From CAWKDC01 sp044445605 (GTDB lineage Bacteria > Pseudomonadota > Gammaproteobacteria > JABCZS01), in the NCBI GenBank assembly GCA_044445605.1, contig JBIOEA010000005.1:1-64000 (forward strand): a stretch of 64,000 nt of DNA, in the 5' to 3' direction. Positions 16,980-24,530 of the stretch are shown here, piece by piece; the first letter of the stretch is position 1; every line of letters starts with the position of its first letter. The translations under genes and the position numbers were made by a program. Below the pieces are notes generated by a model. That model saw only the letters and a program-made list of their open reading frames with translations. It made no database searches and was not told the origin of the DNA.

Positions 16980-17993
16980 TTAGAGCGCTGCTGCCCAAGT
17001 ACGCTCCAATCCTTCCTGCAGCGACACTTTCGGTTCAAAGCCTAATTTCCTGCGGGCATTTTCAATGGATGGCACACGGCAAGGCACATCTTGATAACCA
17101 GCGCCATAGACCACAGCGGAAGGTTCACTGACGATATTCACTGTGTCGGCCATGGGTTTGATCGCAGGCAATGTACGTGCAATCGCCAAAATCGATTCTG
17201 CCAATGTTGCCACAGACGCTTGATTATTCGGATTACCGATATTGAAGATTTCTTGATGCGCGCAATTGTCTTTGTTTTCGATAATGTTAAATAAGGCATC
17301 AATACCATCATCGATATACGTGAAGCTTCTCATTTGGCTGCCACCATCCGACAAGACGAGATCTTCCCCGCGTAAAATACGGTTCATGAATTGTGTGACC
17401 ACACGCGTACGATGCGTGACATGTGCCCCCAATTCATCCAAGCCTGGCCCAAACCAATTGAAGGGGCGGAATAACGTAAACGGAAATGACTCGCGTTGAT
17501 TCAATGCCAAGATCACGCGGTCTAATAATTGTTTGGAGCAGGAATAAATCCAGCGTGGTGTGGTGACAGGGCCCAGCACTAAATTTGATGAGTATTCATC
17601 AAAGGCTTTGTCAGGGGACATGCCATAGACTTCAGACGTTGATGGGAATACCAAATGTTTTTTGAATGCTGCACACCAACGGATGATCGGCATATTCGCT
17701 TCAAAATCGAGCTCGTACACGCGCAAGGGATCATCGACATAGACTTGAGGGTTTGCAATCGCAACAAGGGGCAACACCGTATCGCACACTTGAATCATGT
17801 GTTTAACCCATTCAGATTCAGAACGCAAATCAGCATGTTTAAAATGAAAGCGAGGATTATTTAAATGTGCTTCAATTTTATGCGAGGTTAAATCCAAGCC
17901 ATACACTTCCCAATCCGTGCGGTTCATGATGGCCGTAAGAAGATGGGAACCAATAAATCCATTGACGCCTAATATCAACACTTTTTTTGCCAT
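16980..17993 (-). CDS. ArnA-type NAD-dependent UDP-glucuronate decarboxylase (stand-alone)
   Basis: 337 residues, extended SDR. GVNGFIGSHL binds NAD, STSEVYGM supplies the Ser-Glu pair, YSCSKQLLD is YxxxK, and the C-terminal YQDVPCRVPSIENARRKL matches the ArnA segment bearing the catalytic arginine. It corresponds to the C-terminal half of E. coli ArnA without the N-terminal formyltransferase. It should convert UDP-glucuronate to UDP-4-keto-pentose, the substrate of ArnB. One base separates it from the arnC-like gene. Confidence 0.88.
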   Translation of the reverse strand: MAKKVLILGVNGFIGSHLLTAIMNRTDWEVYGLDLTSHKIEAHLNNPRFHFKHADLRSESEWVKHMIQVCDTVLPLVAIANPQVYVDDPLRVYELDFEANMPIIRWCAAFKKHLVFPSTSEVYGMSPDKAFDEYSSNLVLGPVTTPRWIYSCSKQLLDRVILALNQRESFPFTLFRPFNWFGPGLDELGAHVTHRTRVVTQFMNRILRGEDLVLSDGGSQMRSFTYIDDGIDALFNIIENKDNCAHQEIFNIGNPNNQASVATLAESILAIARTLPAIKPMADTVNIVSEPSAVVYGAGYQDVPCRVPSIENARRKLGFEPKVSLQEGLERTWAAAL

Positions 17994-17994
17994 G

Positions 17995-18933
17995 TTATTT
18001 GAATCCTACCATACGTTGAATAATAAACCGTGGACGTCCTTGCACTTGTTGATAAATGCGGCCGATATATTCGCCGACGATGCCTAGTCCCATCAGTACA
18101 ATGCCAATGAGTAAAAATAAAATGGCAAACAATGTGAACAAGCCCTCTGCTTCCGGCCCGATCATCAAGCGACGCACGAACAAGTAAATCACAAAAAGGG
18201 TCGACAAGAATGAAACCACCATGCCAATCAGGGTGAATATTTGTAAAGGCACCAATGAAAAATTGGTGATCAAGTCGAAGTTGTAACGGATCAGTTTGTA
18301 CAGATTGTAACTGGAGGTGCCTTCTGTCCGTGCTTCATGCTTCACGCCAATTTCAGCAGGATTGTGCGCATACGTCATCGCCAATGCGGGAATGAAGGTC
18401 GACAATTCTTTTGTACTAACCATCGCATTGATCACATTACGATGATAAGCGCGCAACATGCAGCCTTCATCTTTCATGTTCAAACTGGGTGCAATCTTTT
18501 CGCGCAATTTATTGTGCCATTTCGATACACATAAACGCCAGGCGCTGTCTTGACGATCCATCCGGTATCCACCGACAACGTCATGACCTTTATGCGCGAC
18601 CGCTAATAAATTGGGGATTTCTTCCGGAGGATTTTGCAAATCTGCGTCCAGTGTGATCGTCGTTTCACCGCGCACATGTTCAAAGCCTGCCATGATGGCC
18701 ATGTGTTGCCCGAAATTCCCATTAAAATGAATAATGCGAATGTGTTCAGGATCACGGCGTTGGTAATCATCTAAAATGGCCGCGCTGTTATCTGTTGAGC
18801 CATCATTCACTAAAATGATTTCATACGTTGTGTTTAAGCTGGCCATCACGGGCAATAAACGTTTAAACAACGACGGTAATACCTCTGCTTCGTTGTGAAC
18901 GGGGATGACTATGCTAACGACAATGGAGGACAT
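17995..18933 (-). CDS. arnC: ArnC-like undecaprenyl-phosphate glycosyltransferase
   Basis: 312 residues. GT2 domain (IVIPVHNEAEVLPSLF, ILVNDGSTDNS, TLDADLQNPPEEI) followed by two C-terminal transmembrane helices (PLQIFTLIGMVVSFLSTLFV; LFTLFAILFLLIGIVLMGLG), the layout of ArnC and DPM1-like enzymes. It probably transfers the amino-sugar made by its neighbours to undecaprenyl phosphate. ATG overlaps the aminotransferase gene by 25 bp. Confidence 0.9.
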   Translation of the reverse strand: MSSIVVSIVIPVHNEAEVLPSLFKRLLPVMASLNTTYEIILVNDGSTDNSAAILDDYQRRDPEHIRIIHFNGNFGQHMAIMAGFEHVRGETTITLDADLQNPPEEIPNLLAVAHKGHDVVGGYRMDRQDSAWRLCVSKWHNKLREKIAPSLNMKDEGCMLRAYHRNVINAMVSTKELSTFIPALAMTYAHNPAEIGVKHEARTEGTSSYNLYKLIRYNFDLITNFSLVPLQIFTLIGMVVSFLSTLFVIYLFVRRLMIGPEAEGLFTLFAILFLLIGIVLMGLGIVGEYIGRIYQQVQGRPRFIIQRMVGFK

Positions 18934-20081
18934 ATAACACTCTCTTGCAAGGTAGATTGAATGGTTTCGGTGATGCGTTCAAACGCGGGTAATTCTAAAT
19001 GTGGGTATAACGGCAAACTGACCACATGATCAGCAGCCCATTCTGCAATGGGGAAATCACCGTCTTTGTAACCAAAGGTTTTTTGATAATAAGAAAAGCG
19101 ATGGACAGCTTGATAGTGTAACCCTGTGCCAACGCCTTTATCTTTGAGCTGCTGCATGAAATCATCACGTGTTAAATTCGGTGCCGTCACAAATGCAATG
19201 AGTAAATGCCATGCATGTTTACCCTGCGCTTTTTGCGTTGGCCACGTTAATCCTGGCACATCTTTCAGTGCCTCTTGGTAACGATTGACCCAGGCTGTTC
19301 GCGCATCGATAAAAGCATCCAGATGTTTAATCTGATGCAAACCAATGGCCGCTTGTAAATCCATCATGTTGTATTTGAAGCCAGGTTCAGCGACATCATA
19401 ATGCTGAGAACCTTTTGCCGTGAAACGATTCCATACTTCGCGATCGATGCCATGGAAGCGCAAACGAGAAACGCGTGCGGCAAATGCTGGATCACGTGAG
19501 GTGATTAAACCGCCCTCGCCCGTGGTCATGTTTTTATTCGGATGAAAACTAAAAATTTGAATATCACCGAAACTGCCCAAACGTTTTTCAGCAAATGTCG
19601 CGCCGATCGCATGGGCGCCATCTTCTATCACGCGAAGGCCATGGCGTTTTGCGATGTCATACAATTTATCGCAGTCCATGGGTTGGCCGGCAAAATGCAC
19701 GGGCATGATGGCTTTGGTGCGCGGCGTGATGGCGGCTTCGACGAGATCGAGATTCATGTTCAAGCTATGATCGATATCGACAAATACCGGTTTGGCGCCG
19801 ACCAGCGCAATCGTGTTAACGGTTGCCGCGAAAGTGAAGGGTGTGGTGATGACTTCATCACCAGGGCCGATATCACAGGCCAGGAGGGACAGATGCAATG
19901 CAGCCGTTCCACTGGTCACCGCTTGGGCAAAGGGAGCGCCGCAATAGGCAGCCAGGGCCTCTTCAAAGGCTTGAACCTTTGGGCCAGTCGTGATCCAGCC
20001 GCTTTTAAGGGTGGCAACGACATCGGCGATGGTTGCATCATCAATGCAGGGTCTGGCAAACGGGATAAAAGGCTGGGTCAT
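18909..20081 (-). CDS. arnB: ArnB-like UDP-4-keto-pentose aminotransferase
   Basis: 390 residues, DegT/DnrJ/EryC1 fold-type I PLP enzyme. SGTAALHLSLLA binds the cofactor phosphate, VIEDGAHAIGA has the PLP-pyridine Asp, and FSFHPNKNMTTGEGG carries the Schiff-base lysine. E. coli ArnB has the similar SFHAIKN. With the ArnA-like dehydrogenase it should make UDP-L-Ara4N or a close relative. Part of a four-gene minus-strand operon with the flippase-like gene upstream. Confidence 0.9.
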   Translation of the reverse strand: MTQPFIPFARPCIDDATIADVVATLKSGWITTGPKVQAFEEALAAYCGAPFAQAVTSGTAALHLSLLACDIGPGDEVITTPFTFAATVNTIALVGAKPVFVDIDHSLNMNLDLVEAAITPRTKAIMPVHFAGQPMDCDKLYDIAKRHGLRVIEDGAHAIGATFAEKRLGSFGDIQIFSFHPNKNMTTGEGGLITSRDPAFAARVSRLRFHGIDREVWNRFTAKGSQHYDVAEPGFKYNMMDLQAAIGLHQIKHLDAFIDARTAWVNRYQEALKDVPGLTWPTQKAQGKHAWHLLIAFVTAPNLTRDDFMQQLKDKGVGTGLHYQAVHRFSYYQKTFGYKDGDFPIAEWAADHVVSLPLYPHLELPAFERITETIQSTLQESVICPPLSLA

Positions 20082-20094
20082 GATTTATTCCCCC

Positions 20095-20457
20095 CTAAGC
20101 TGTTCTAGAAATGAGGTAAACACCGAGGATAATGACCCCGATGCCGGCAATCCGCATGGGCGAGAGTTGTTCATCAAACAGGTAATAGGCAGCAATGGCA
20201 TTGACCACATAGCCCAGGCTCAACATGGGGTAGGCGTAGCTGACATCCACGCGCGACAGGGCGACAATCCAAAGACCAACACTCACAACATAACACAATA
20301 AACCTGCAAAAATCATAGGGTTAAAGGCAATCTGCCAGACGAGCCCCATGATATTATCCATGGTAATCGTCCCAATTTTCTGTGTGCCAGCTTTTAAACA
20401 GAGCTGAGCGACGGCATTTAATAAGACGCCCGTTAGAATAATGGGAAATGTATACAT
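20095..20457 (-). CDS. SMR/ArnE-ArnF-like flippase subunit
   Basis: 120 residues with four predicted transmembrane helices (ILTGVLLNAVAQLCLKAG first; PMRIAGIGVIILGVYLIS last). It has the EmrE-superfamily motif YAYPMLSLGYVVNAIAAY. In E. coli ArnE and ArnF form a heterodimer that flips the lipid-linked aminoarabinose; here only one subunit is present, so a homodimer is possible. The operon position argues for a lipid-sugar flippase rather than a drug exporter. Confidence 0.8.
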   Translation of the reverse strand: MYTFPIILTGVLLNAVAQLCLKAGTQKIGTITMDNIMGLVWQIAFNPMIFAGLLCYVVSVGLWIVALSRVDVSYAYPMLSLGYVVNAIAAYYLFDEQLSPMRIAGIGVIILGVYLISRTA

Positions 20458-20565
20458 GATTGGTGTACTACCCCGTGAAAAAACTACTCATTCTGTGCGA
20501 TCATACTGGTTTTTGAGGCAAATTGACAGGGTTTTGAACCGCTGAGGGGCTGCGGCAGGGCTATG

Positions 20566-20577
20566 GTTCGCGCGAAC
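20566..20577. repeat. Perfect 12-bp palindrome between the arn operon and the HTH/HipA-N gene
   Basis: GTTCGCGCGAAC reads identically on both strands and lies just past the 3' end of the minus-strand gene at 20589, about 110 bp upstream of the arn operon start. No T-run follows on the minus strand, so a protein-binding site is as likely as a terminator. Confidence 0.35.
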
Positions 20578-20588
20578 GTCTTTATTAT

Positions 20589-21140
20589 TTATCTGTTGTG
20601 TCTTTCAAGCACTGTCACCGCGCCTACTAAATCCCGGCCAACTTTTAATAATTGACCAAAATAATCATGACGATCAAGCTTGGCTAGTTTTAATAACGCC
20701 TCGAGATGAGGGCCCTCAGGGAGTACACCATCAAAAAAAGCGGGGAATGTATCGAATGTGTAAGGAACAGCAGATACTGGGAGTGTCAACGATATGGGTG
20801 GCCCAGAATAATTGGGATCATATTTTAATACATAATGATTATCTTCTTGGATAAAGGTGGCTGCAAATATGTCATGGACATAAATGTTTGCAACCCGAAT
20901 GTTTTTATTGTCCCCATCTGTTATTTCCCTCAAGGGCGTGATAAAAGTCATTTGAATATTCAGAGCATATAAGACCCTCAATAGAGTATCTAACTTGACA
21001 GATGTTTTAGCATGTTCAATATCGAATATGACTGTTTTACCTACCCCCGCAAGATCGGCTAATTCTAGTTGGGACAATCCCGCCGCTTTGCGGTGACGCA
21101 AAATGATATGGGAAAGTTTTGTAGGTATGTTTTCAGCCAT
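20589..21140 (-). CDS. XRE-type HTH fused to a HipA N-terminal (HipS-like) domain
   Basis: 183 residues. Residues ~8-65 form a lambda-repressor-like HTH (HRKAAGLSQLELADLAGVGK). Residues ~78-183 match the HipA N-terminal subdomain, including FPAFFDGVLPEG, DYFGQLL and the end VGRDLVGAVTVLE. In HipBST systems this small domain (HipS) neutralises the kinase HipT and is a separate gene beside hipB; here both are fused. No HipT kinase lies on either side. It may be an orphan antitoxin, a remnant, or may act on the HipA at 46905-48113. Confidence 0.82.
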   Translation of the reverse strand: MAENIPTKLSHIILRHRKAAGLSQLELADLAGVGKTVIFDIEHAKTSVKLDTLLRVLYALNIQMTFITPLREITDGDNKNIRVANIYVHDIFAATFIQEDNHYVLKYDPNYSGPPISLTLPVSAVPYTFDTFPAFFDGVLPEGPHLEALLKLAKLDRHDYFGQLLKVGRDLVGAVTVLERHNR

Positions 21141-21252
21141 GAAGTCGCCTATTTTTACTGCTTCAGCGGTAAATATAGCAGTATTTAGATATATTTAACC
21201 TCAAAAGGAGGGAATGCAGCCTTTTTTACTGCGATCGCGGTATTTCAAGCAG

Positions 21253-21939
21253 CTATGCAAGCTTTTCCATGATCTCTTGAATCGTCTCCGGATACCCCTT
21301 CTTGCTCCCAAAAATGGCCGTACCCATCACGAAGGTATCGGCGCCGGCATCGGCGATGGCACGAATATTATCCAGATTCACGCCACCATCTACTTCTAAC
21401 CGGATAGGTTTACCGCAGGCATCGATCATTTCACGGACGCGCTGAATTTTATGAAGCATTTGCGGAATAAATGCTTGACCACCAAAACCCGGGTTCACTG
21501 ACATCACTAAAATCATATCGAGGTCTGGCAAAATATCCGTTAACACTTCTATCGGTGTGGCTGGATTCAATGCAATGCCTGCTTGGCAATTCAACGAACG
21601 AATGAATTGCAATGTGCGATGTACGTGGTACGTGGCTTCGGGATGAAACGTGATCATGGTTGCTCCCGCAGCAACAAATGGGCTGATCAATGAATCCACG
21701 GGTGAGACCATCAAATGCACATCGATGGGTGCTTTAATGCCTTCATCGCGCAACGCCTTACACACCATCGGGCCAACGGTTAAGTTTGGTACGAAATGAT
21801 TGTCCATCACATCAAAATGGATCCAATCCGCGCCCGCACTGATCACCGCATTGACTTCTTCAGCCAAACGGCCAAAGCGTGCCGATAAAATAGAGGGCGC
21901 AATCACAATCGGTTGTTTATTCATCGTCGATGGCTTCAT
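21253..21939 (-). CDS. rpe: Ribulose-phosphate 3-epimerase
   Basis: 228 residues, TIM barrel. Motifs IAPSILSARFG, DWIHFDVMDNHFVPNLTVGP (metal-binding His and Asp), DVHLMV, MSVNPGFGGQ and LEVDGGV are all present. Interconverts ribulose 5-phosphate and xylulose 5-phosphate in the pentose phosphate pathway. AAGGA precedes the ATG at 21939; a second start five codons in is possible. It lies 15 bp after djlA on the same strand. Confidence 0.96.
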   Translation of the reverse strand: MKPSTMNKQPIVIAPSILSARFGRLAEEVNAVISAGADWIHFDVMDNHFVPNLTVGPMVCKALRDEGIKAPIDVHLMVSPVDSLISPFVAAGATMITFHPEATYHVHRTLQFIRSLNCQAGIALNPATPIEVLTDILPDLDMILVMSVNPGFGGQAFIPQMLHKIQRVREMIDACGKPIRLEVDGGVNLDNIRAIADAGADTFVMGTAIFGSKKGYPETIQEIMEKLA

Positions 21940-21954
21940 GGGTGTATCCTTCAG

Positions 21955-22779
21955 TTATTTCGCGCGGGTTTCAACAATTAATTCATACGCAGCTTTAATT
22001 TCTTGCGTTTTTTCTGTCGCAAGACGAATCATTTCCGGTGGTAATCCTTGTGCAATCAGCTTATCAGGATGGTGCGTGCTCATCAGTTTGCGATAAGCTT
22101 TTTTCACCTCAGCATCCGTGGCTGCCTTTTCAATCCCCAGGATTTTATAAGCTTCAGATGTGGCGGAGCCTTGATGTGCCTTTTTATACTGTTGATGATA
22201 ATGTGTGCGTTGATAATCTTTGAATTTTTCTTCCGCTTGATACATGCTGTTAAGCCGCGCGAATGCAACGCGATCGAACCCTAAACGCTCGGATACATAA
22301 ACGAGACGGGCACGTTTTGCATCCGTCAGGAAGCCTTCTGCATGCGCTGCTTGTAATTGAATTTCAATGAACATCGAAATCAATAAATGTTGATTTTTAA
22401 TGACGCCGATCAGTTCATTTAACGTGGTATCTAAATTAAATTCAGCTGATTTGCCTTCTTGGAAATAGCTAATGGCTGATTTTCGAGCTTCTCCTTGTAA
22501 ACGCAATTGACGCATGATGCGTTCGGCTTCTTGAATTTCAGTGGGAGAGACGCGTCCATCTGCCTTGGCCACATTTCCGATGATTTGAAACGTGGCTTTT
22601 AAGAAAGCAGCTTGTGTTTTTTCGCGATGACCTTTTCCGTGGAATAATCCCTGTATGATGGCCTGCTGTTGAAAGGCTTTATCAAAAAAATACCCGACAA
22701 AAAAACCAATGATCGCGCCAGGAATGCGTGCCATTAAGTAACCGAGTAACGTTCCAATAATACGGCCTAAATACTTCAT
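21955..22779 (-). CDS. djlA: DjlA-like membrane-anchored J-domain co-chaperone
   Basis: 274 residues. One N-terminal membrane segment with glycines (IIGTLLGYLMARIPGAIIGF), a TerB-like helical domain (~60-185), then a C-terminal J domain with the HPD motif in STHHPDKLIAQG that stimulates DnaK. The start at 22779 is supported by the ATGA overlap with murU. In other gammaproteobacteria djlA also sits near amgK, murU and lptD. Confidence 0.93.
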   Translation of the reverse strand: MKYLGRIIGTLLGYLMARIPGAIIGFFVGYFFDKAFQQQAIIQGLFHGKGHREKTQAAFLKATFQIIGNVAKADGRVSPTEIQEAERIMRQLRLQGEARKSAISYFQEGKSAEFNLDTTLNELIGVIKNQHLLISMFIEIQLQAAHAEGFLTDAKRARLVYVSERLGFDRVAFARLNSMYQAEEKFKDYQRTHYHQQYKKAHQGSATSEAYKILGIEKAATDAEVKKAYRKLMSTHHPDKLIAQGLPPEMIRLATEKTQEIKAAYELIVETRAK

Positions 22780-23441
22780 GATGAGGTGGCCATTTGAGCG
22801 CACAATTCAGTATATTGTGCAGCGGTTGTCAAATTATGCCATTCGCCTTTGAAGCGTTCCCCTGTGACGTTGTTCGATAAAATATGGGGTTTCAGCAAGG
22901 CGGGAAGTTCCATTTTCCCCGCCGGTAAGTCTTGCAATATGGCTGGGTGGATGATGGAAAAACCCGCATAATCCAGTTTAGGTTCACCCTCAAGGGCAAG
23001 CGTGCCATCCGCATTTAAATGATAAATATGGTAAGGCGGGTGTTCGAGCATTACCAAATGCGCATGCGTGACGCTCGGTGCTTTTTTAACGAGCAGTGAA
23101 AAATCATAATCGGTGACATCGTCTGCACTCTTGACGATAAAAGGCTGATTGCCTAATAAAGGTAATGCATGAATGAGACCGCCGGCCATGCCGAGTGGCT
23201 CTTCTTCATCCGAATAGTCGATGTGAACACCGAAGGCACTGCCATCTTGTAACGTTGCTTTTATTTTTTCGGCATGGTGACATACATTGATGACAAAGTC
23301 TGTGACGCCTGCTGCTTTCAAACGTAAAATGGAATGTACAATCAGAGGCTTGCCTGCCAGCATCAATAAAGGTTTCGGAACAGTATCCGTTAACGGCCTC
23401 ATGCGCTCGCCACGCCCTGCCGCTAATATCATGGCTTTCAT
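22776..23441 (-). CDS. murU: MurU, N-acetylmuramate-1-phosphate uridylyltransferase
   Basis: 221 residues, nucleotidyltransferase fold with MKAMILAAGRGERMRPLTD (G-x-G-x-R-x-R signature), KPLLMLAGKPLI, and metal-binding Asp in FIVKSADDVTDYD. It makes UDP-MurNAc from MurNAc-1-phosphate in the recycling route that bypasses fosfomycin-sensitive steps. ATG at 23441 overlaps the amgK stop as ATGA and has AAGGAG upstream. The adjacent kinase gene is the main reason for choosing MurU over generic mannose-1-phosphate guanylyltransferase. Confidence 0.88.
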   Translation of the reverse strand: MKAMILAAGRGERMRPLTDTVPKPLLMLAGKPLIVHSILRLKAAGVTDFVINVCHHAEKIKATLQDGSAFGVHIDYSDEEEPLGMAGGLIHALPLLGNQPFIVKSADDVTDYDFSLLVKKAPSVTHAHLVMLEHPPYHIYHLNADGTLALEGEPKLDYAGFSIIHPAILQDLPAGKMELPALLKPHILSNNVTGERFKGEWHNLTTAAQYTELCAQMATSS

Positions 23442-24451
23442 GCACAACTCCTTACGCGCGGAACAACTTCTAATTCAATGAATTCACTGAATGCGTTGAA
23501 AGCTTCATCTTCTTTTGCTACTTGGCGAACGTATTCTAGGGTGCGTGGGATATCACCTAAATAATTTGGATTATTGTCACGTAGGAATTTGCGCGCGAAA
23601 ATAAAAATGGCTTTGAGATGGCGTTGCATGCCCATCCACTGAAAGTCGTGGTAAAACTCCTCAAAACTCGTACGATAATCATCGTGTGCGTCGCGTACAT
23701 TGTCGTAAAAAAAGCGCGCGAGCGATATGACTTGATCTTTTGGTAAGGCGATATAAGCATCACGCAATAAAGAAACGCAATCGTACGTAATCGGCCCCAT
23801 CATCGCATCTTGAAAATCAATGACGCCTGGATTTTTGCCAGATTCGCAGACAATGAGATTGCGGGAATGATAATCACGATGGATACACACTTGCTTTTGA
23901 TTTTCTGCGCGCTTAATGAGCTTCGCGTAGGTGTCATCCAAGAGTGTTTGCAGTTCTGGCGTGATAGTGATCTTTAAATAGTCCCTCAAAAACCATTGGG
24001 TGAAAAAATTAAGTTCATTACGCATGAATTGCGCATCGAAGTGATCCAGTGGCAATGCAGCACAAGGCGTGCAACGCGTGATTTGAACGAGGCTCAGGAG
24101 TGCATCACTGTACAGTGTATCGGCACGGTCAGGGCTGGCGGTGAGCGCTTGCAAGTACGAGGTATCGCCCAAATCGCTGACGATCAGGAAACCCAGCGTG
24201 GTGTTGTAGGCCATGATTTGAGGCACATGCACGCCGATATCGGCATACGCTTGCGCGACTCGCACAAACTCAACTGTTTTTTCATGTTCTGGAGGCGCGT
24301 CGACGGCGAGCCATCCCGGATGACCTTCCAGTCTAAAATAATGGCGAAAACTTGCATCCCCGGGCAGTGGAACAAGGGCCACTATCTCATTCGGTAGGTT
24401 GGCTTTAAGCCAGTTTTCAAATTGTATTTGTCGTGTCTGTTCTGTCGTCAC
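23438..24451 (-). CDS. amgK: AmgK, anomeric MurNAc/GlcNAc kinase
   Basis: 337 residues, aminoglycoside-phosphotransferase fold. PGDASFRHYFRL is the nucleotide loop, CIHRDYHSRNLIV the catalytic loop (Asp), and GVIDFQDAMMGPITYD the metal-binding DFQDA. It phosphorylates the sugar at C1 for MurU. No ATG is available near the N-terminus: GTG at 24451 has GGGA six bases upstream and is chosen over GTG 24463 and TTG 24475. Divergent from lptD. Confidence 0.88.
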   Translation of the reverse strand: MTTEQTRQIQFENWLKANLPNEIVALVPLPGDASFRHYFRLEGHPGWLAVDAPPEHEKTVEFVRVAQAYADIGVHVPQIMAYNTTLGFLIVSDLGDTSYLQALTASPDRADTLYSDALLSLVQITRCTPCAALPLDHFDAQFMRNELNFFTQWFLRDYLKITITPELQTLLDDTYAKLIKRAENQKQVCIHRDYHSRNLIVCESGKNPGVIDFQDAMMGPITYDCVSLLRDAYIALPKDQVISLARFFYDNVRDAHDDYRTSFEEFYHDFQWMGMQRHLKAIFIFARKFLRDNNPNYLGDIPRTLEYVRQVAKEDEAFNAFSEFIELEVVPRVRSCA

Positions 24452-24481
24452 AAAAAATCCCACAAAAATTAACAAAGTCGT

Positions 24482-24487
24482 TATAAT
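24482..24487 (+). promoter_or_regulatory. Candidate -10 element for lptD
   Basis: TATAAT sits 44 bp before the lptD start. No good -35 is visible at 16-18 bp. The hexamer is within the 79-bp divergent amgK-lptD intergenic stretch. Confidence 0.4.
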
Positions 24488-24530
24488 CTTATCACGTTAT
24501 CATCGTACCACATTAGGGAACGAGTCTCTT

